64,000 nt of DNA from Histoplasma ohiense (taxonomy: Eukaryota > Ascomycota > Eurotiomycetes > Onygenales > Ajellomycetaceae). Location of the stretch: assembly GCA_017607445.1 (NCBI GenBank), contig JAEVHH010000001.1, positions 6,634,001 to 6,698,000 of the forward strand, written 5' to 3'. This document shows positions 46,446 through 58,750 of this stretch, piece after piece; the first letter of the stretch is position 1, and each line of letters starts with the position of its first letter. Under the pieces are notes generated by a model. The model searched no databases and was not told where the DNA came from. It saw only the letters and a list, made by a program, of their open reading frames with translations. The position numbers and the translations under genes were made by a program.

Positions 46446-48329
46446 CCAGGGGGCATAGAACTCGTTTGCCGCTGTTTTCGTCCGGCTCAGGATGGGGCAC
46501 GAAGTTTTAGTGTGCCATGTTAATTTTTTTTGTCACCAGTGTTTGGAGGATATTTTGGGATGTATTCTTTTTTATCTTGCTCGCTTTGCATTCTTTTCAT
46601 TCGTTCAAAACCTCTTGTTCAAACTGCGGTCCCTGGAACTCTTTTTTTATATCAATATCTTGCTTTACACCCATTTTCTTTTCAGGTATACCTTTTACTC
46701 TTCTTTTGGTCGAATTTGATACGTCTTACTTCCGAAAGCCAACCATGTATTTTTCTTTTCTTTTAAAAGGGCTAGTGTGTTTTCTCTCCCTTCCGCTTTT
46801 CCTCTTTCCCCATACGTCGACAATGCCATTTCACCCTTTGATCTTGTAGCTCCTATACCCTTTATTTTATTTATGTTGTGTTCTCATGTTCAGCTTCAAA
46901 CAAGGCAAAATACCATGTACGTTGAAAATGGGTATGGTTTGTTGTTTATGAAACCAGCAAGTTCCGCTCTCAGTCCTAGCTCTGTCTCTGTTTGTCGTCG
47001 GTCTTTCGTCCATTGCTCCTCAATTGTACTTAATCGTGACTAACGTACTCCCCAAGTTGGAAAACTCCAAGGATGAGACCTTCGTTTGTTGCCAGCTACA
47101 GCGAATGGCGAAGGAAATTCCCCGACGTGACAGTGTGCAGGAAATTTTCTTCCTATCCGGCCATTGCATTACCACAACTGTCCCCACATTCTTTCTCCCT
47201 ACCCCTTTTGGACCCCCACCTCCCCAAAAAAAAAAAATAAAATAAAATAAAATAAAATTGTACGTACATGTGCATACGCATGTAGGCAATTAACCAGAAG
47301 CCCGTCCGCACTTGCTGCGCCAAGGTTATTCAGGCGTTGTTTCACAAATTTCACTTACTTTATTCTGTTTTGTTTCCTGCCCATGTGTGTTTAAGAAGTT
47401 CCCTTTACCTCTGTAAGCCAGGCGCATCATCTTTCTTTGGTGAATTTTGTCCGTTTTATGCAAGTCTTTACCGATTGAAACGATACCTTCGACGCTATGT
47501 TTCGACACTGCATGTTCCCCTTGTTTACTAAAGTCATATGGCACATTTATTTTCCGCTCCTAGATATGCATATACAATACATTTGGTACAGAATTCGGAT
47601 ATGTAATCGAGTCTCTCACACTCATACCAAAGAGGTCATGTCGAACGCCACAAACACAACACTTGGAGATAAACACCCCTAATATCAAACGCAACCGGAA
47701 AATGGCCGCAGACATTCGTCACGAAACAGGTCGAGCCATGAAACAATTTCCCAACAGTGTAACACCCCTGTCGACAAAATGACATTTCTACATGAATCCG
47801 GAAGCAGTTGGGTGCCCGATCCACTCATCAACTCAGCTCTATCCGACTCGAGCCGAGAGGGGGTGCATGGGCCAATCAACCCAGATATAGAGAAACTATT
47901 CACGTTTCACAAATTCTCGCGGCGGCGAGTACTGTGGTTATACATCCAGCCTAGGAGACGGAGACGCGGAGGAAAGGAGGCCCCGCAGGAATGGGTACGG
48001 AAACGGGAACAGCCTTGGACCGAGCGTGTGACATGTAAGGCGAGTATGCATATAAAGGGGTTTGAGACTGATATTAAACTCTGACCCCACACTTCCGTCG
48101 CTCTTCGCCTGGACTTTTGCACGGCGGAACATGTGCGGAATTCGCCGAGGAAACAGATATGTGCGGAGGAGGAGAATCAACACGCGACAGCGTGGGATAT
48201 CTCTTTATACGGGGGATTTCTATCCGTGATATTTACACAGATAGTTGGTTTCTTTGTTCTGAACCAGGTGTTTTATGGTTGAATTATTTCACGTCTGGCT
48301 TTTGACCCCACGTATGCTGACCAGCATCC
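46446..48329. other. Intergenic region, 1.9 kb
   Basis: T-rich 3' flank of the dsRBD gene, an A-rich (AAAAT)n tract at about 47226-47258, and several short ORFs on both strands (for example 47779-48084) without recognisable content. No RNA gene seen. Confidence 0.4.
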
Positions 48330-48797
48330 TCAAGCCTGTTGCGCCTGGGAATTCCCGTTTTTTTTTTCGGAATATTCATCCAGCTCGATTTTGGTGATAT
48401 AATGACCGGGGACGACTACTAGGCCGATGTAGCGACTAGTCATATCAGCCTTGACGACTCCTGTAGCTGTATAATCGTCCTCTCTGGTGAGATTCGCAGG
48501 TTCATGTTCTGTAATAGCGGGGTAGCGGTATTCGTGGGTTGTGGATAGGATTATGTTTCGATCCTGCTGGGGGATTGATATGCGTTAGATATCTATTTAT
48601 TTGGGGTATTGGCTCTTTTAATTAATTATTTCTGTACGGGAAAAGTATTTGGTTCGTTGCGGGGAATTTTCCCCAGGTGACCATACATTGTCTGTGCATT
48701 TGAAAGTGCCCACAAATAGCCTCGCGTCCGTTGTATGAATCCTGAGTGTTTTTCCCAGTAGAGATTCAAGGTATTTGACTGCTTGGAAGTTCTCCAT
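48330..48797 (-). CDS. naa38: NatC auxiliary subunit Naa38 (LSM-domain, LSMD1-like)
   Basis: Two exons, 48797-48687 and 48566-48330, give 115 aa. Naa38 is the small LSM-fold subunit of the ribosome-associated NatC N-terminal acetyltransferase. Sm1-like motif: YLESLLGKTLRIHTTDARLF then VGTFKCTDN; Sm2-like part after the splice: RNIILSTTHEYR, DMTSRYIGLVVVPGHYITKI. Both exon phases are zero. The intron is 120 nt and ends with CCCCCAGCAG, two adjacent acceptors three bases apart, so transcripts may include or skip one Gln. Start at 48797 (MENFQAVKYLE) is the first ATG. A basic/Gln-rich tail follows the fold. Confidence 0.92.
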
Positions 48798-49526
48798 GGT
48801 GTAATTTGGGCCGTTTTGGAACAATATTAAATGAGGAGAACAATATTAAATGACAAATGTTTGACAGGAGGTTGCGAGATCACGTGTTGGGACTCATTTA
48901 TCCCCAGGTCAACTCTTCTTCCTTTCATAGCAAGCATGATACTACCTCTAGGTTCTGAATAGAGCCACAAGTTGAGGATCTTTTCCGTGGAATGATGCTG
49001 GGATCCAGTAGTGCTCTTCCTCATATTCATGACCTAAGCGCATGGATGCTCCTCTATTTTCATCACTACCGTTCCTCTAAGATGGTCCGAGCCTTATTCT
49101 CCTTCTATTCTTTTGAAAGCCAGAAGCCATCAAACAGCTGAAGCGCTTGATCTCTAATTCTTGCACTGTCTTCCTCCCTGCAAATTTGACACTGCCGTTG
49201 TGTTTCCACAATATACAATGTTCATCGAAAACCCCTACAGCGCAAGGTCACCCCCAGGCCCAGAGACCCTTATCATTCACTACGTGATACGCCACAACGA
49301 CGCGCTCATGTCGTTGTCGCGTTGTGTTGTGGAGCGTGTTCTTCGAGGCCAGGATTCGACAGCCCCTTAAGAATACCTTTCCGCATTCTACTCAACCCGA
49401 GCTTCTGCGTTGATTTTGAACAGTTGCGATCTTCATCATATCCTCCTTAAAATCTTCGTCCATATCTGCTGTCTGTTTATTCTCTTTGTCTTCGTGGAGA
49501 AGTCCTCAGTCCCTCTCCAATCAGAT
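48798..49526. other. Divergent intergenic region, 729 bp
   Basis: Promoter region of Naa38 (leftward) and the next gene (rightward). The duplicated ACAATATTAAATGA at about 48821-48854 is a short direct repeat. No gene seen. Confidence 0.45.
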
Positions 49527-51200
49527 ATGGACAGCGTTGAGAAATACCCATCTTTCCTAGATTTTGGAAGGATTAAAATCCCAAGGCATAAGTGGACAGA
49601 TCAACAGCGAGTGGTGTTGTGTGTTCTTAGACAATTTTATGCTCTTGAAAAGAAAGATGAAACTGAAATCTTTAATCACATATTTGAACCTGAAATTGAG
49701 GATTTCGAAAATGGCCTCCCTGTTACGACCGTCAACGCACAATGCCATCATATGATGTTTAAAAATCATCCCATTTGGGTATCTGTGAACTTGACATCTC
49801 TTTCAGATGATGAATACAAGGAATGCCGTCGGATCATTGAGCTGGCCTCAATGGAGCTGGGCATATATCTACGTCAACGATCCTTCGATGATGGCCAGGT
49901 TAACCCAAATTCCGATGAAAACGTCAATCCCCACGCGTCACTTGAAGAACCTGAACCGGTTACTGACCCTGGACACTCCTTGGTAGCAAGGCTCCCTAGG
50001 ACAAGCATAAGGCTAGGGTACGGTGGAGCTAAGACACCACAAATTTTATATCGCTTCTTTAACTCGCAAAGTATTGGGATTAATACCCCCAAATATTTCG
50101 CTTGTGGACTGGCGAATACTCTACACCACTCACTCTATAATCAACATGATATCGAAGCGATGGCGAAAACACACCTGTCAAGAGTTGAAGTCAACTCCCC
50201 ATTTATCTCGACATTTTCAGCCCTGCTTCCTTGTGTACACAGAATGCTGACGAGAAGTCAGAATTCAGGGGTCTCAATAGTTGATGCCTCAAAGCTGGAC
50301 CAAAATGGGATATTTTCCGCGGAAAATATTCTGAGAAAAGACCCCTTGTCTTCTGATATTACACCTGGATATTCTGCATGGTCAGAATGGCTTATTTGGA
50401 AAGAGATTCCTGAATCATGCATTGTCTGTACCATAACTGAGTCGGAACTTCTTGCTATTGCTGAGATGCACCACGACATTGGCTCTCTTCTCCAAATTCA
50501 GGACATAAAGTCTTTTAAATACAACCGCAAGCCACTCCATCGAAAGCTCAGGAACAGTTCTACAAAGTTTGATAAAGCTGCTGGTGAGACTGTTGGTAAA
50601 TTCCTCAGAGGCATCGGCCTGCCTGTTGAATATACTGAACAAGTTGCAATGAAAATTGCCTATGGCTGGCGCTTCACCCGTGCAGCTAAGTATGATAGCT
50701 GTGATGACTTTCTTGAGGGCGTTCGTCTTGGATATAGGTCAGCACAATTGGATAACACACCCGCCATTGCAACGCCACCGATGATGCCTGAGAAACCCAC
50801 AAAGAAGCAAGAGGTTGTTGTGATCAACGAGGACACTGATGTCGAGGTTTACGACGACCACAGGCAAGAGGTGGTGGTCATTGAGGATGACGAGGATGAA
50901 GTGGTAGAGGTGGTGATAGTGGAGGATAGTGAAGCAGATGAAATGTATGTTGTGGTAGTGGAGAAGGGAATGGCAATAGCGGAGGCAAAAAATAGCGACA
51001 TTGGTCATCAAATAATCGATCAAGAAGAAGACGATGATGATGACGGCGATGAAGACAACGATGAGGAGGAGGAGGACTCACTGGACCGTTTACAGGATGA
51101 GCTTCGCCACGCCATTGAATTCGGAAAGCGAGGTTGCTCCAGCGATCACGTTCGCGGAGCGAGTGGGGACGACGTATCGGTGGGAATTAATGGAAATTGA
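49527..51200 (+). CDS. DUF7587-like fungal protein with N-terminal Myb/SANT-like segment and acidic tail
   Basis: A single-exon frame of 557 aa from ATG 49527. The N-terminus FGRIKIPRHKWTDQQRVVLCVLRQFY resembles the Myb/SANT-like segment preceding DUF7587 domains. The middle (about 165-340) matches that family as I recall it: PRTSIRLGYGGAKTPQILYR, NTPKYFACGLANTLH, SPFISTFSALLPCVHRML, and YSAWSEWLIWKEIPESCIV with EMHHDIGSLLQIQDI. The last 120 residues are dominated by Glu, Asp and Val (repeats of EVVVI and a run of Asp/Glu). Function is unknown; an inactive ADP-ribosyltransferase-like fold has been proposed for similar domains, which I cannot check. An in-frame ATG at 49410 would add a hydrophobic stretch, but 49527 looks more natural. 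Confidence 0.75.
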   Translation: MDSVEKYPSFLDFGRIKIPRHKWTDQQRVVLCVLRQFYALEKKDETEIFNHIFEPEIEDFENGLPVTTVNAQCHHMMFKNHPIWVSVNLTSLSDDEYKECRRIIELASMELGIYLRQRSFDDGQVNPNSDENVNPHASLEEPEPVTDPGHSLVARLPRTSIRLGYGGAKTPQILYRFFNSQSIGINTPKYFACGLANTLHHSLYNQHDIEAMAKTHLSRVEVNSPFISTFSALLPCVHRMLTRSQNSGVSIVDASKLDQNGIFSAENILRKDPLSSDITPGYSAWSEWLIWKEIPESCIVCTITESELLAIAEMHHDIGSLLQIQDIKSFKYNRKPLHRKLRNSSTKFDKAAGETVGKFLRGIGLPVEYTEQVAMKIAYGWRFTRAAKYDSCDDFLEGVRLGYRSAQLDNTPAIATPPMMPEKPTKKQEVVVINEDTDVEVYDDHRQEVVVIEDDEDEVVEVVIVEDSEADEMYVVVVEKGMAIAEAKNSDIGHQIIDQEEDDDDDGDEDNDEEEEDSLDRLQDELRHAIEFGKRGCSSDHVRGASGDDVSVGINGN

Positions 51201-51767
51201 CATGGACGATGAGACCGCGATATACACCTTTGAGTTGGACCGGGAGCGAATAATGGGATGATGGATGGAATTGATGATTTTGCAACCTGATCAAAATGTG
51301 TATTTGTGATCCTAGTATGAGATTTTTGATAGGGAAGTTTATATAGAGGTTTGAGCGGACACGATATGGTTTAATTACTTAGCGTTTTGTTTTTTTTGTT
51401 ATTTTTTTTTTTTTTGTTTCTATTCTTTTTGGGATTTGACAACTCCTTAATATTAGAATATAACCCTACTCCATAAGGGAGAAATCAAAACGAAAAAGAA
51501 ATGCACAAGGGAGAATTATGCACAAGCCACCCCTCTCAGAAAAAGGATTAAAAAGACGGGAGCTGCGTCTTTGATTTTGCGCACTCCATTTTCCATCCTC
51601 CTTTTGTCCTTGTGCCTGTCGTTTCTATCATTTTAACGTTTATTTTTGATAACACAAGGTCCCGATTACATCAAGGTAGGTTCGTTTGTCATTTGACTCC
51701 TCGTACAACCCAGTCCCGTGCCTCCATAGCTTCACCCCGCCCATAACAGCGCCAAAACAGCGAACAT
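51201..51767. other. Convergent intergenic region, 567 bp
   Basis: T-rich stretch (51389-51425) following the acidic-tail gene. No gene seen. Confidence 0.5.
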
Positions 51768-52709
51768 TTAGAACTTTCCGAATTGCTTTACGGCCTTACC
51801 AGTACGGGGAAGGACGCGGAGGACATTGAATCGGACCTAGAAAGACATTGGTTAGCATAAACTTTTCCAAGTCCGAGGACAATACAAGATCCAAAATTGT
51901 GCACAGAAAAAACGAAAATTGCAATCCCGCCAAAAATATCCCGGGAGTAGTAAGGTAACATGTTTAAGTCCAACACATACAGTCTTGCTCAGAGGTCTGC
52001 ACTGTCCAACAGTAACTTGGTCACCTTCCTCAACACGGAAGGCTGGGGAGACGTGAGCGGCAATGTTCTTGTGTCTCTTTTCATATCGGGAGTACTTGGG
52101 GATGTAGTGGAGGTATTCGCGACGGATGATGATAGTTCGGTGCATCTTCGTTGAGACGACGGTACCAGTGAGAATGCGGCCTCTAATTGAAACCTGGCCG
52201 GTGAAAGGGCACTTCTTATCTGCGGTTGATTGCACTGAGTTAGAGATAGGATCGATTGTTATCGTTTCCAAAAAAAAAAAAAAAAAAGGGGGGTCTGCTC
52301 GAATTGGGACAGAAATGGCTAGAAACACAGTATCTTGACGGGTTTGGAATCAAGTAAAAATGGCCAAAAAACTCCAACAAGGATTCTGTGAAACCGTCCA
52401 TTCTTTTCCCCCATGCTGCCTCAATTTCATGAATCCAACAGAAATTTCAAATATCTCAATGTTTGTGCGGGCCCAGCTGGTGCGGGCCATATATATATCA
52501 AAAAGAAACGCAGCGGAAACATGTTCCGTACCGATATAGCTTCCCTCAATGGCAGTCTTTGGGGTACGGAAACCAAGACCAACGTCCTTATACCACCTCC
52601 GGCCTCCCTTCCCGACCTTCTTGCTCTTGGACTTTTGCTTGGAGTTGAGGAAGATGTGCGGCTGCTTTTGGAAAGCACGTTCCGACTGGACGGTCAGCTC
52701 GGTCGCCAT
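51768..52709 (-). CDS. rps11: 40S ribosomal protein uS17 (Rps11)
   Basis: Three exons, 52709-52532, 52219-51981 and 51836-51768, encode 161 aa. uS17 is a small-subunit protein that binds 18S rRNA. MATELTVQSERAFQKQPHIF opens the eukaryotic extension; GRRWYKDVGLGFRTPKTAIE, CPFTGQVSIRGRILTGTV, TKMHRTIIIRREYLHY, YSRYEKRHKNIAAHVSP and GDQVTVGQCRPLSKT follow; the last exon VRFNVLRVLPRTGKA ends FGKF. Lengths of exons sum in frame. Introns are 312 nt (with an 18-nt A run on the plus strand at 52270-52287) and 144 nt, longer than most introns here, as is common in ribosomal protein genes. Start at 52709 is the family start. Confidence 0.97.
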
Positions 52710-53156
52710 GATTGCGAAAAGATCAAGAAATCCGACACTGGACTCGCGGGATGGGGTTCTGGAAGAGGGTTGGTGTATTTCCTGACGCGAGGTGTTTCGA
52801 GTGGTCGTTGGCGATGTCGTCGTCGAGATTGACCAGTTTTGTGCGGAGTTTGAAGACGCCGTACTGAGTGTGGGAGGGCCAGAGCCGCGCTAGTTCGAAT
52901 ATGTATTAGGGTAACTCGGCTAGGGCTTCTCGGTTTGTTTACTGCACTAGTCCCGATTAGGTAGCCTTTCCATGACGCGGGCGCGACTTGGACTTCGGCG
53001 GCTCCTCGGTGAGGTGTAATTCACCAGACGACAATTCTTCGGGCTGGCTGTGTGGGAAATGGTGGAGGTCAATCCATATTTATCAGCCTGCTAGACTGTC
53101 AATTTCGCTTCTGCTGCGTCGTGTATTTTTACATGTATTCCTACTGACCGCAAAAT
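52710..53156. promoter_or_regulatory. Divergent promoter region of rps11 and spc7
   Basis: 447 bp separate the two start codons. CGTGTAGTA-like or TATA motifs are not distinctive. Both genes are essential-type housekeeping genes. Confidence 0.45.
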
Positions 53157-56100
53157 ATGGCACCACCCAAACATGACTCTGCGGAGGTTGCCCGTGTGAG
53201 ATCTCGACGGTCTTTCGCCCAAATGCCTCGTTCTGGGAGTGGATCTGACATCGATAAGGAGAATATGACAACGAATCTCAGAACTGTCAACGAGCAGAGC
53301 AATTTGTCTCTGAGAGCCACGAGACCGGATAAAAAGATTCGGAGCAAAAGTCTCGGGCCTGGCGGATTGGATGCGCTTCAGCATGCAAATGGCAACAGAC
53401 GAAAGGTATTCATTGATTTCGGATATTTCTAGTTCACAATCGTTTTGGAATGCTAATTCCTTTGCCAGTCGACCACTCAATACCCCTTAAAATCCATTCT
53501 GAAACCAACGATACCCGTCTCCCCAATACGAAATATTCCAACTTTTGACGAAACGCGCAAAAGAACTCCGACTCGTGATTCCCAACGTGGCTCTAAACGC
53601 CGTCAGTCAAATAACCCGAATGAAAAGAATGAGCCCCTTATTGACGTTTCTGAACCCCCCTCAACCTCTGTTGCTGAGGCAGATAATTTGGCCAACCCAT
53701 TTGATACTTTTAATCCTTCGGCTGTTCTCTACAATAGCAAAGTTGCGGTTCGTACAGAGGAGGAACAAGTGACTGCAACTAGGGAAACGGAAGAGGCGGA
53801 GCGAGAGCGTGAGAGACAGGCCATTTTGGACCACAGGGCGGCAAGGAGGAAATCGATGGGTAGGTGTGGTATTCTCCTCCAAACAGTAGTATCTGGACTA
53901 ACACCATTAAAGCAAATCGTCGTGTATCATTTGCACCAGAAGCTACTCTGCATACTTGGAATGTAGTTGAATTGGCTGAAGATTCCACCTCTTCTTCCGC
54001 CTCGAATTCTACCAGACGTGCCTCTGCTCTGACGGAGCAGGTACCACCCATCCAGAATCACGAGCTGAATCACACCGAACCATCAACAAACTACCCACAT
54101 GACGATCCGATTTATAATGGGCGTGACCAACAGCAGAGTCCGTACGGCCCCCACCCTGATGAGGCATTTTCTTCGAGTCCATATAGCGGAAGTTCAGCTG
54201 GTGGAAGCGAAGAGGCTAGTGAACCCGTTGTGGACGAGAATATAGATTCCAACTCCGACACCGATGATGAGGATGATGATGATGGCGCCACAGTTATGAC
54301 CATGGAGAATATTACTGAACGATCTATCTCTACACATTCTGATGCTTCAAGCACTAACTCGAGCGCGAAACTGGAACGGTCTTTGCGACAGGCTGCCCAG
54401 TTAGCTGGCACCAAAGGTATTGACTACGATGAGAATGGTGACTTGTCCATGGAATTCACGAATCATGAAATTGCCGGTGCCTTCCAACCCTGGGTTAAAA
54501 AAGGGGCTAATAAACTTGACTTTGACCTGGAAGACTTGAGTGCTCGACAGGACCAAGAAAATGTTAACCCTTTTGCTCAGCCATTATCCCAGTATCAACC
54601 TCCAAGTAGGCAATCTGATGGTGGATATTACGATGAAAGTGAAGCAGATATGAGCATGGATATAACCAAAGCTGTTGGAGGAATAATTTCACGGCGACAG
54701 GAAGCCTCACAAGGTAAAACGCCCCGCCGCCAGTCTGCTTCTCCAAATGATGGGAATGTAAATCCGCAACCCCCGATATCAACAGGCGAGTTGTCAAATC
54801 TCGAGGACCAAACAATGGAGTTTACGAACATGGTGGGTGGCATCGCTCATAGTCATTCTCCACAAAAGGATTTCTTCGGAGATAGCGATATTGCCAGTGA
54901 TGAAGAGATGACGATGGAATTCACCTCGGCTCTTGGTAGCATCCAGCAGGCCTATGCCCATCGGACAGCCTCCGAAGAATACACGCACCCCTCCAACAAG
55001 CCCACAGAATATGAAATTGAGGAGCTTGACCAGGAATCCGGTGGTGAAGAGATGGAGATGACAAGCGCGGTAGGAGGCATTCTGCCACCCATCGAGGAAC
55101 AAACGGAGCCCCTAGAGGACGACGAAACCATGGGGATGGAGATGACGAATGCTTTAGGGAGCATCTTACCACCTCAGTACAATTTTAACAAGACTCAGGG
55201 AGAGGTATTGATGGAATTAGAAAGCCAGATTGCTAGCTCGCCATTTCAAGAGAATATCATCCCATCGCCACCAAAAATAGCTGGTACCATCGAACAGAAC
55301 ACACCGATGGTGTCTGAGTCTGGCAGCCCGACTGTAGCTAGTGTCAAACGCAGGCAAGAACGAAGGAGTGGGGGTCCAAGAGAATCTACTACTCCGAGAC
55401 GGGGCTCTAGGCACTCATCGCCAATCAAAAATGTAGAGACCCCACCCAAAAAACATATAACTCCACGAGAGAGTAGGGCTCCGACTCCTGGAAGAACACC
55501 ACCCTCGAGCAAAGTCGCTTTCCGAAACATTTCTCCTAAAAAACTGTTCGTGCCTGAACTTCAGCAGGCGTCCACGAAGAAAACACCGCCTAGTTCAAGA
55601 GTGCTTTTCCATCAGGACATCGTAACTGGCCGGTCTACTCCATCCTTCGTCTTGGCCCCTCACAGGCCTCTATCGAGCGGCCTTGGTATCGATAGGGTAG
55701 GTTTAGGGTCACCTCGTGTTGCAGAAATTTTGGATAGACGACGATCCATAGGGGAGGACTCCCAGAATTTTATCCCACAGGGCCAAATTTCTCGAGGAGT
55801 ACGATTTGATGACCCCCGGGACCTCGAGGATGAAGTTGATGAGGAACGAGAAGAAAGGAAAAAGGAAACCGCCATCACTAAGGCACCCAACATCTCTCAA
55901 AATGAGAAAGACCCGACTCTTAACTTGAAAGAGTTAATATCGAGCCTTACCCCTAAGAAGAATAAAGCCAAGGGGCGGAAAAGTTTACATGTTGGCGCAG
56001 CGGTAGGCCTACTTGGGAAGCGCCCGGTGGAACTAGATCAGGATGATGAAGACTATGAAGAGTATACTCCGAAGCGGCTTAAGGGCCGCGATGCAAGTCC

Positions 56101-58149
56101 CGTCAAAAGCATAAAACTTCCTGCCCCTCCTTCGATGGATGAAACAGTTAGACGAACCACCAGAGCAACAAGCTATAATGGCCGTGGGTCGTCTCCAGGC
56201 CATCCCGGGAGTACAACACCCAAGAGAGCTCTTCTTTCTAGGCAGTTAGATTTGCCCGTTGGTGAAGACCTTACCACCCAAGATTCTGGTGTTAGTCCAA
56301 AAGCCAACCAGGAGGGTTTTGCTAAGCACGAAGAGCAGCGGCAGGTTGAGCCAATACAACTCCAAGAATTCCTAAATATGACTAACATCCACTTTATGGA
56401 GCTAACCACAACCAAAAGAAGACATACGTTGGCTCCGACAAATGACAATAAAAAGGCTACATCAAAGACCGACGATGAGACTGCCAGAGGTATAAGTTTC
56501 GAGGATTGTGTGGTTGCTGGCTTGTGTACAGTACCGATGCTTGAATTATACCAACACGTAAGTGTGCTGCTTCCTAGTTCACCCCTGCCGAACTAACATT
56601 TTTTAGTCGTGTCGTGAATTGAAGTCATATATTTCAGAAGGCCGCCGAATTATCCGGTCCATCGAAACCGAAACGTATGCAGATAATCCGCCTCTTTTCC
56701 AAGAATATGTGACGGCGCCACCCGATATCCGGCTGTTGATGGATAATCAATTTCGCAACGTTAAAGCTCACGCTCGCCTTTTAAGCAAATCCATGTGGTA
56801 TGAATGGCGTATGAAGCTTTTGGAGGGTCTAAAGGAAGGGCTCGATCGTCATGTTGAGTATATGCAGAATGATGATGCAGTGCTTTCAAAGAAAGAGGAG
56901 ATCCTAAATTGTGCGGTACCCCCATTAGTCGAGAAACACACGAAGCTTGAAACTGAATCTCGGAATCTACAACAAGCCGTCGATGAGCTGGAAAACTGTG
57001 ACCAGGAAGAACTTCGTCAAGCACGTGAACGACTAGCAGCTTTGGATGCACATATTGTTACCAAAAAGAAGTTGTTAGAACAATCACAGGCAGAGCTACT
57101 AAACAAAAACAACGTCATTAAAGCGGGAACGGAATTAAAAAATGAATTTTTGGCTCAGATAGGTGAAGCAGAGCGAGTTAGAGAAGAGTGCCGGGGTTGG
57201 AGTGTAAAGGAGGTTAAGCCTCTAAAAGGTACGAATTGCCGTCTACGTATGCATATATTTTCCATTTTAGCTGATGCAAAACATAACAACAGTTTCTGTT
57301 CATGCTCTTGAGTGCCAAACTGGCTGGAGTATTTTGTCAGCCTCTTTGAAACCGAGCTCCAAGTATGGTCCTTCTTTGAGAATGCGATATCGCAATGAAC
57401 TCCAAGTAGATTTCTACCCTGGCACATTCAGCCTCAAGCGATCTGCAGCGGTGTCAACTGGTCGACGCTCCTCTCAAACAAACAAATATCTGCCTATAAA
57501 CCTTAGTTACTCACCCACTGTGACCCGCGGAACTCGACATGAGACCCGCAGTCCCTCCCCTGAAAAGTCTCTTGTTCTCCACGCACTGCGCATGCGTGCC
57601 TCACAGCTTCCACAATCAAACATAACCCCGAGACAATTCCTTGCAAGCATCTCACGAGCATGGGACAGGGCCATTAGCCTTGGGGACGAAATACGCGCGC
57701 TTGATTATTGTGGAATTACAAAAGCGAAAGCCATTGAATCGAACCCATCAGAACCCACTTTGTTAGAGATCCGCTGCATAATTATCGGCCGTTCTGCCAA
57801 AACTACCGCTCCTGAGTCGACCGGAAGTGAAATAAAGCGAAAATCACCATCAGAATCAGGAAACATCAGTGGCAAAGCCAGAACGCGGATCGATATCGAC
57901 TTCACAGTTAAGCCTCGTCTGACCCATAATGGAACTGACACCCTTGACATGGATGTTGACGTTGATATCGATGTCTCCGCCCGCATAATTTACGGCTCTG
58001 TGAGTTCGTATGAAGGAGGCGTGGGGGAATCACGGATTGGCGATATGTTGGGCAAAATTATTCAGCAAAAACAGGCTCCTGGAGTTAAGTTAGGTGGTGG
58101 GGTATGGCGCGATGCGGTGAAGAAATTCGAAAGGGGAGTATTCGCTTAA
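53157..58149 (+). CDS. spc7: Kinetochore scaffold Spc7/KNL1
   Basis: Five exons, 53157-53405, 53469-53859, 53913-56557, 56607-57228 and 57293-58149, encode 1587 aa; introns are 49-64 nt. Spc7/KNL1 is the KMN-network scaffold that recruits PP1 and Bub proteins to kinetochores. The PP1-docking motifs are visible: SILK at 92-95 and RVSF at 217-220, the latter formed across the second intron (RRKSM-ANRRVSFAPEA). Six MELT-like repeats follow at about 393 (MEFT), 462 (MDIT), 515 (MEFT), 548 (MEFT), 594 (MEMT) and 622 (MEMT), most followed by a VGGI or LGSI element. A Pro/Thr-rich linker, a coiled coil in exon 4 (about 1100-1300) and the C-terminal RWD-like region (HALECQTGWSILSAS to DVDIDVSARIIYG) complete the fold. 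Splice joins were checked by phase; the last uses CAACAG at 57292, not TTTTAG at 57270. Confidence 0.95.
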
Positions 58150-58750
58150 GGATGCTGTTCGATTTTATCACATTTGCCTCTCTTCGCTTATTCCTCATCT
58201 GTGACGAGGAATCTGATGTGTCAAATGATTTACGGCCTCGGAGTCGACGTTGCATTTTTTTTTTTTTTTGGCCTCCCGTTTCTTTCCTGCTTTTAGATGA
58301 CGGACGAACTGGGAAATGTCGCATTTAATGGTGCATGGATTGTGTGGTTTCGTTCCCTTTACTCCCGCGGCTTGTGATGATGCTACTTTCTTGCCGGTTA
58401 CTTGGGCTGGGGTTTTCAATATTCAATTGATGAATTTCAAGCAACAGACTTGATTTTTGTAAGGACATAATAACTGCTTGATCAACTTAGATCGAGATTT
58501 AAAATGTTTGTTTTTCGCTGCATTTTCCCCTGGTATGTTTGATGGACAACTGTTCTATGAATTGATCGCTTCTTAAAGACTACCTGCCATGCAGCCAAGA
58601 ACCGCTCCCTACGCGTCTTTCGCCACTGCCAGCCATTGTTGAAATACAATCTGACGAATGATAATCAAAGGATAACATGAAAAATTCGCCAGATATATAG
58701 TCAATACTCAATGCTCGAACAGTGGCCAATTCATCATGATTACTTACTAG
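58150..58750. other. Convergent intergenic region, 601 bp
   Basis: 3' flank of spc7 with a 15-nt T run at 58255-58269. No gene seen. Confidence 0.5.
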
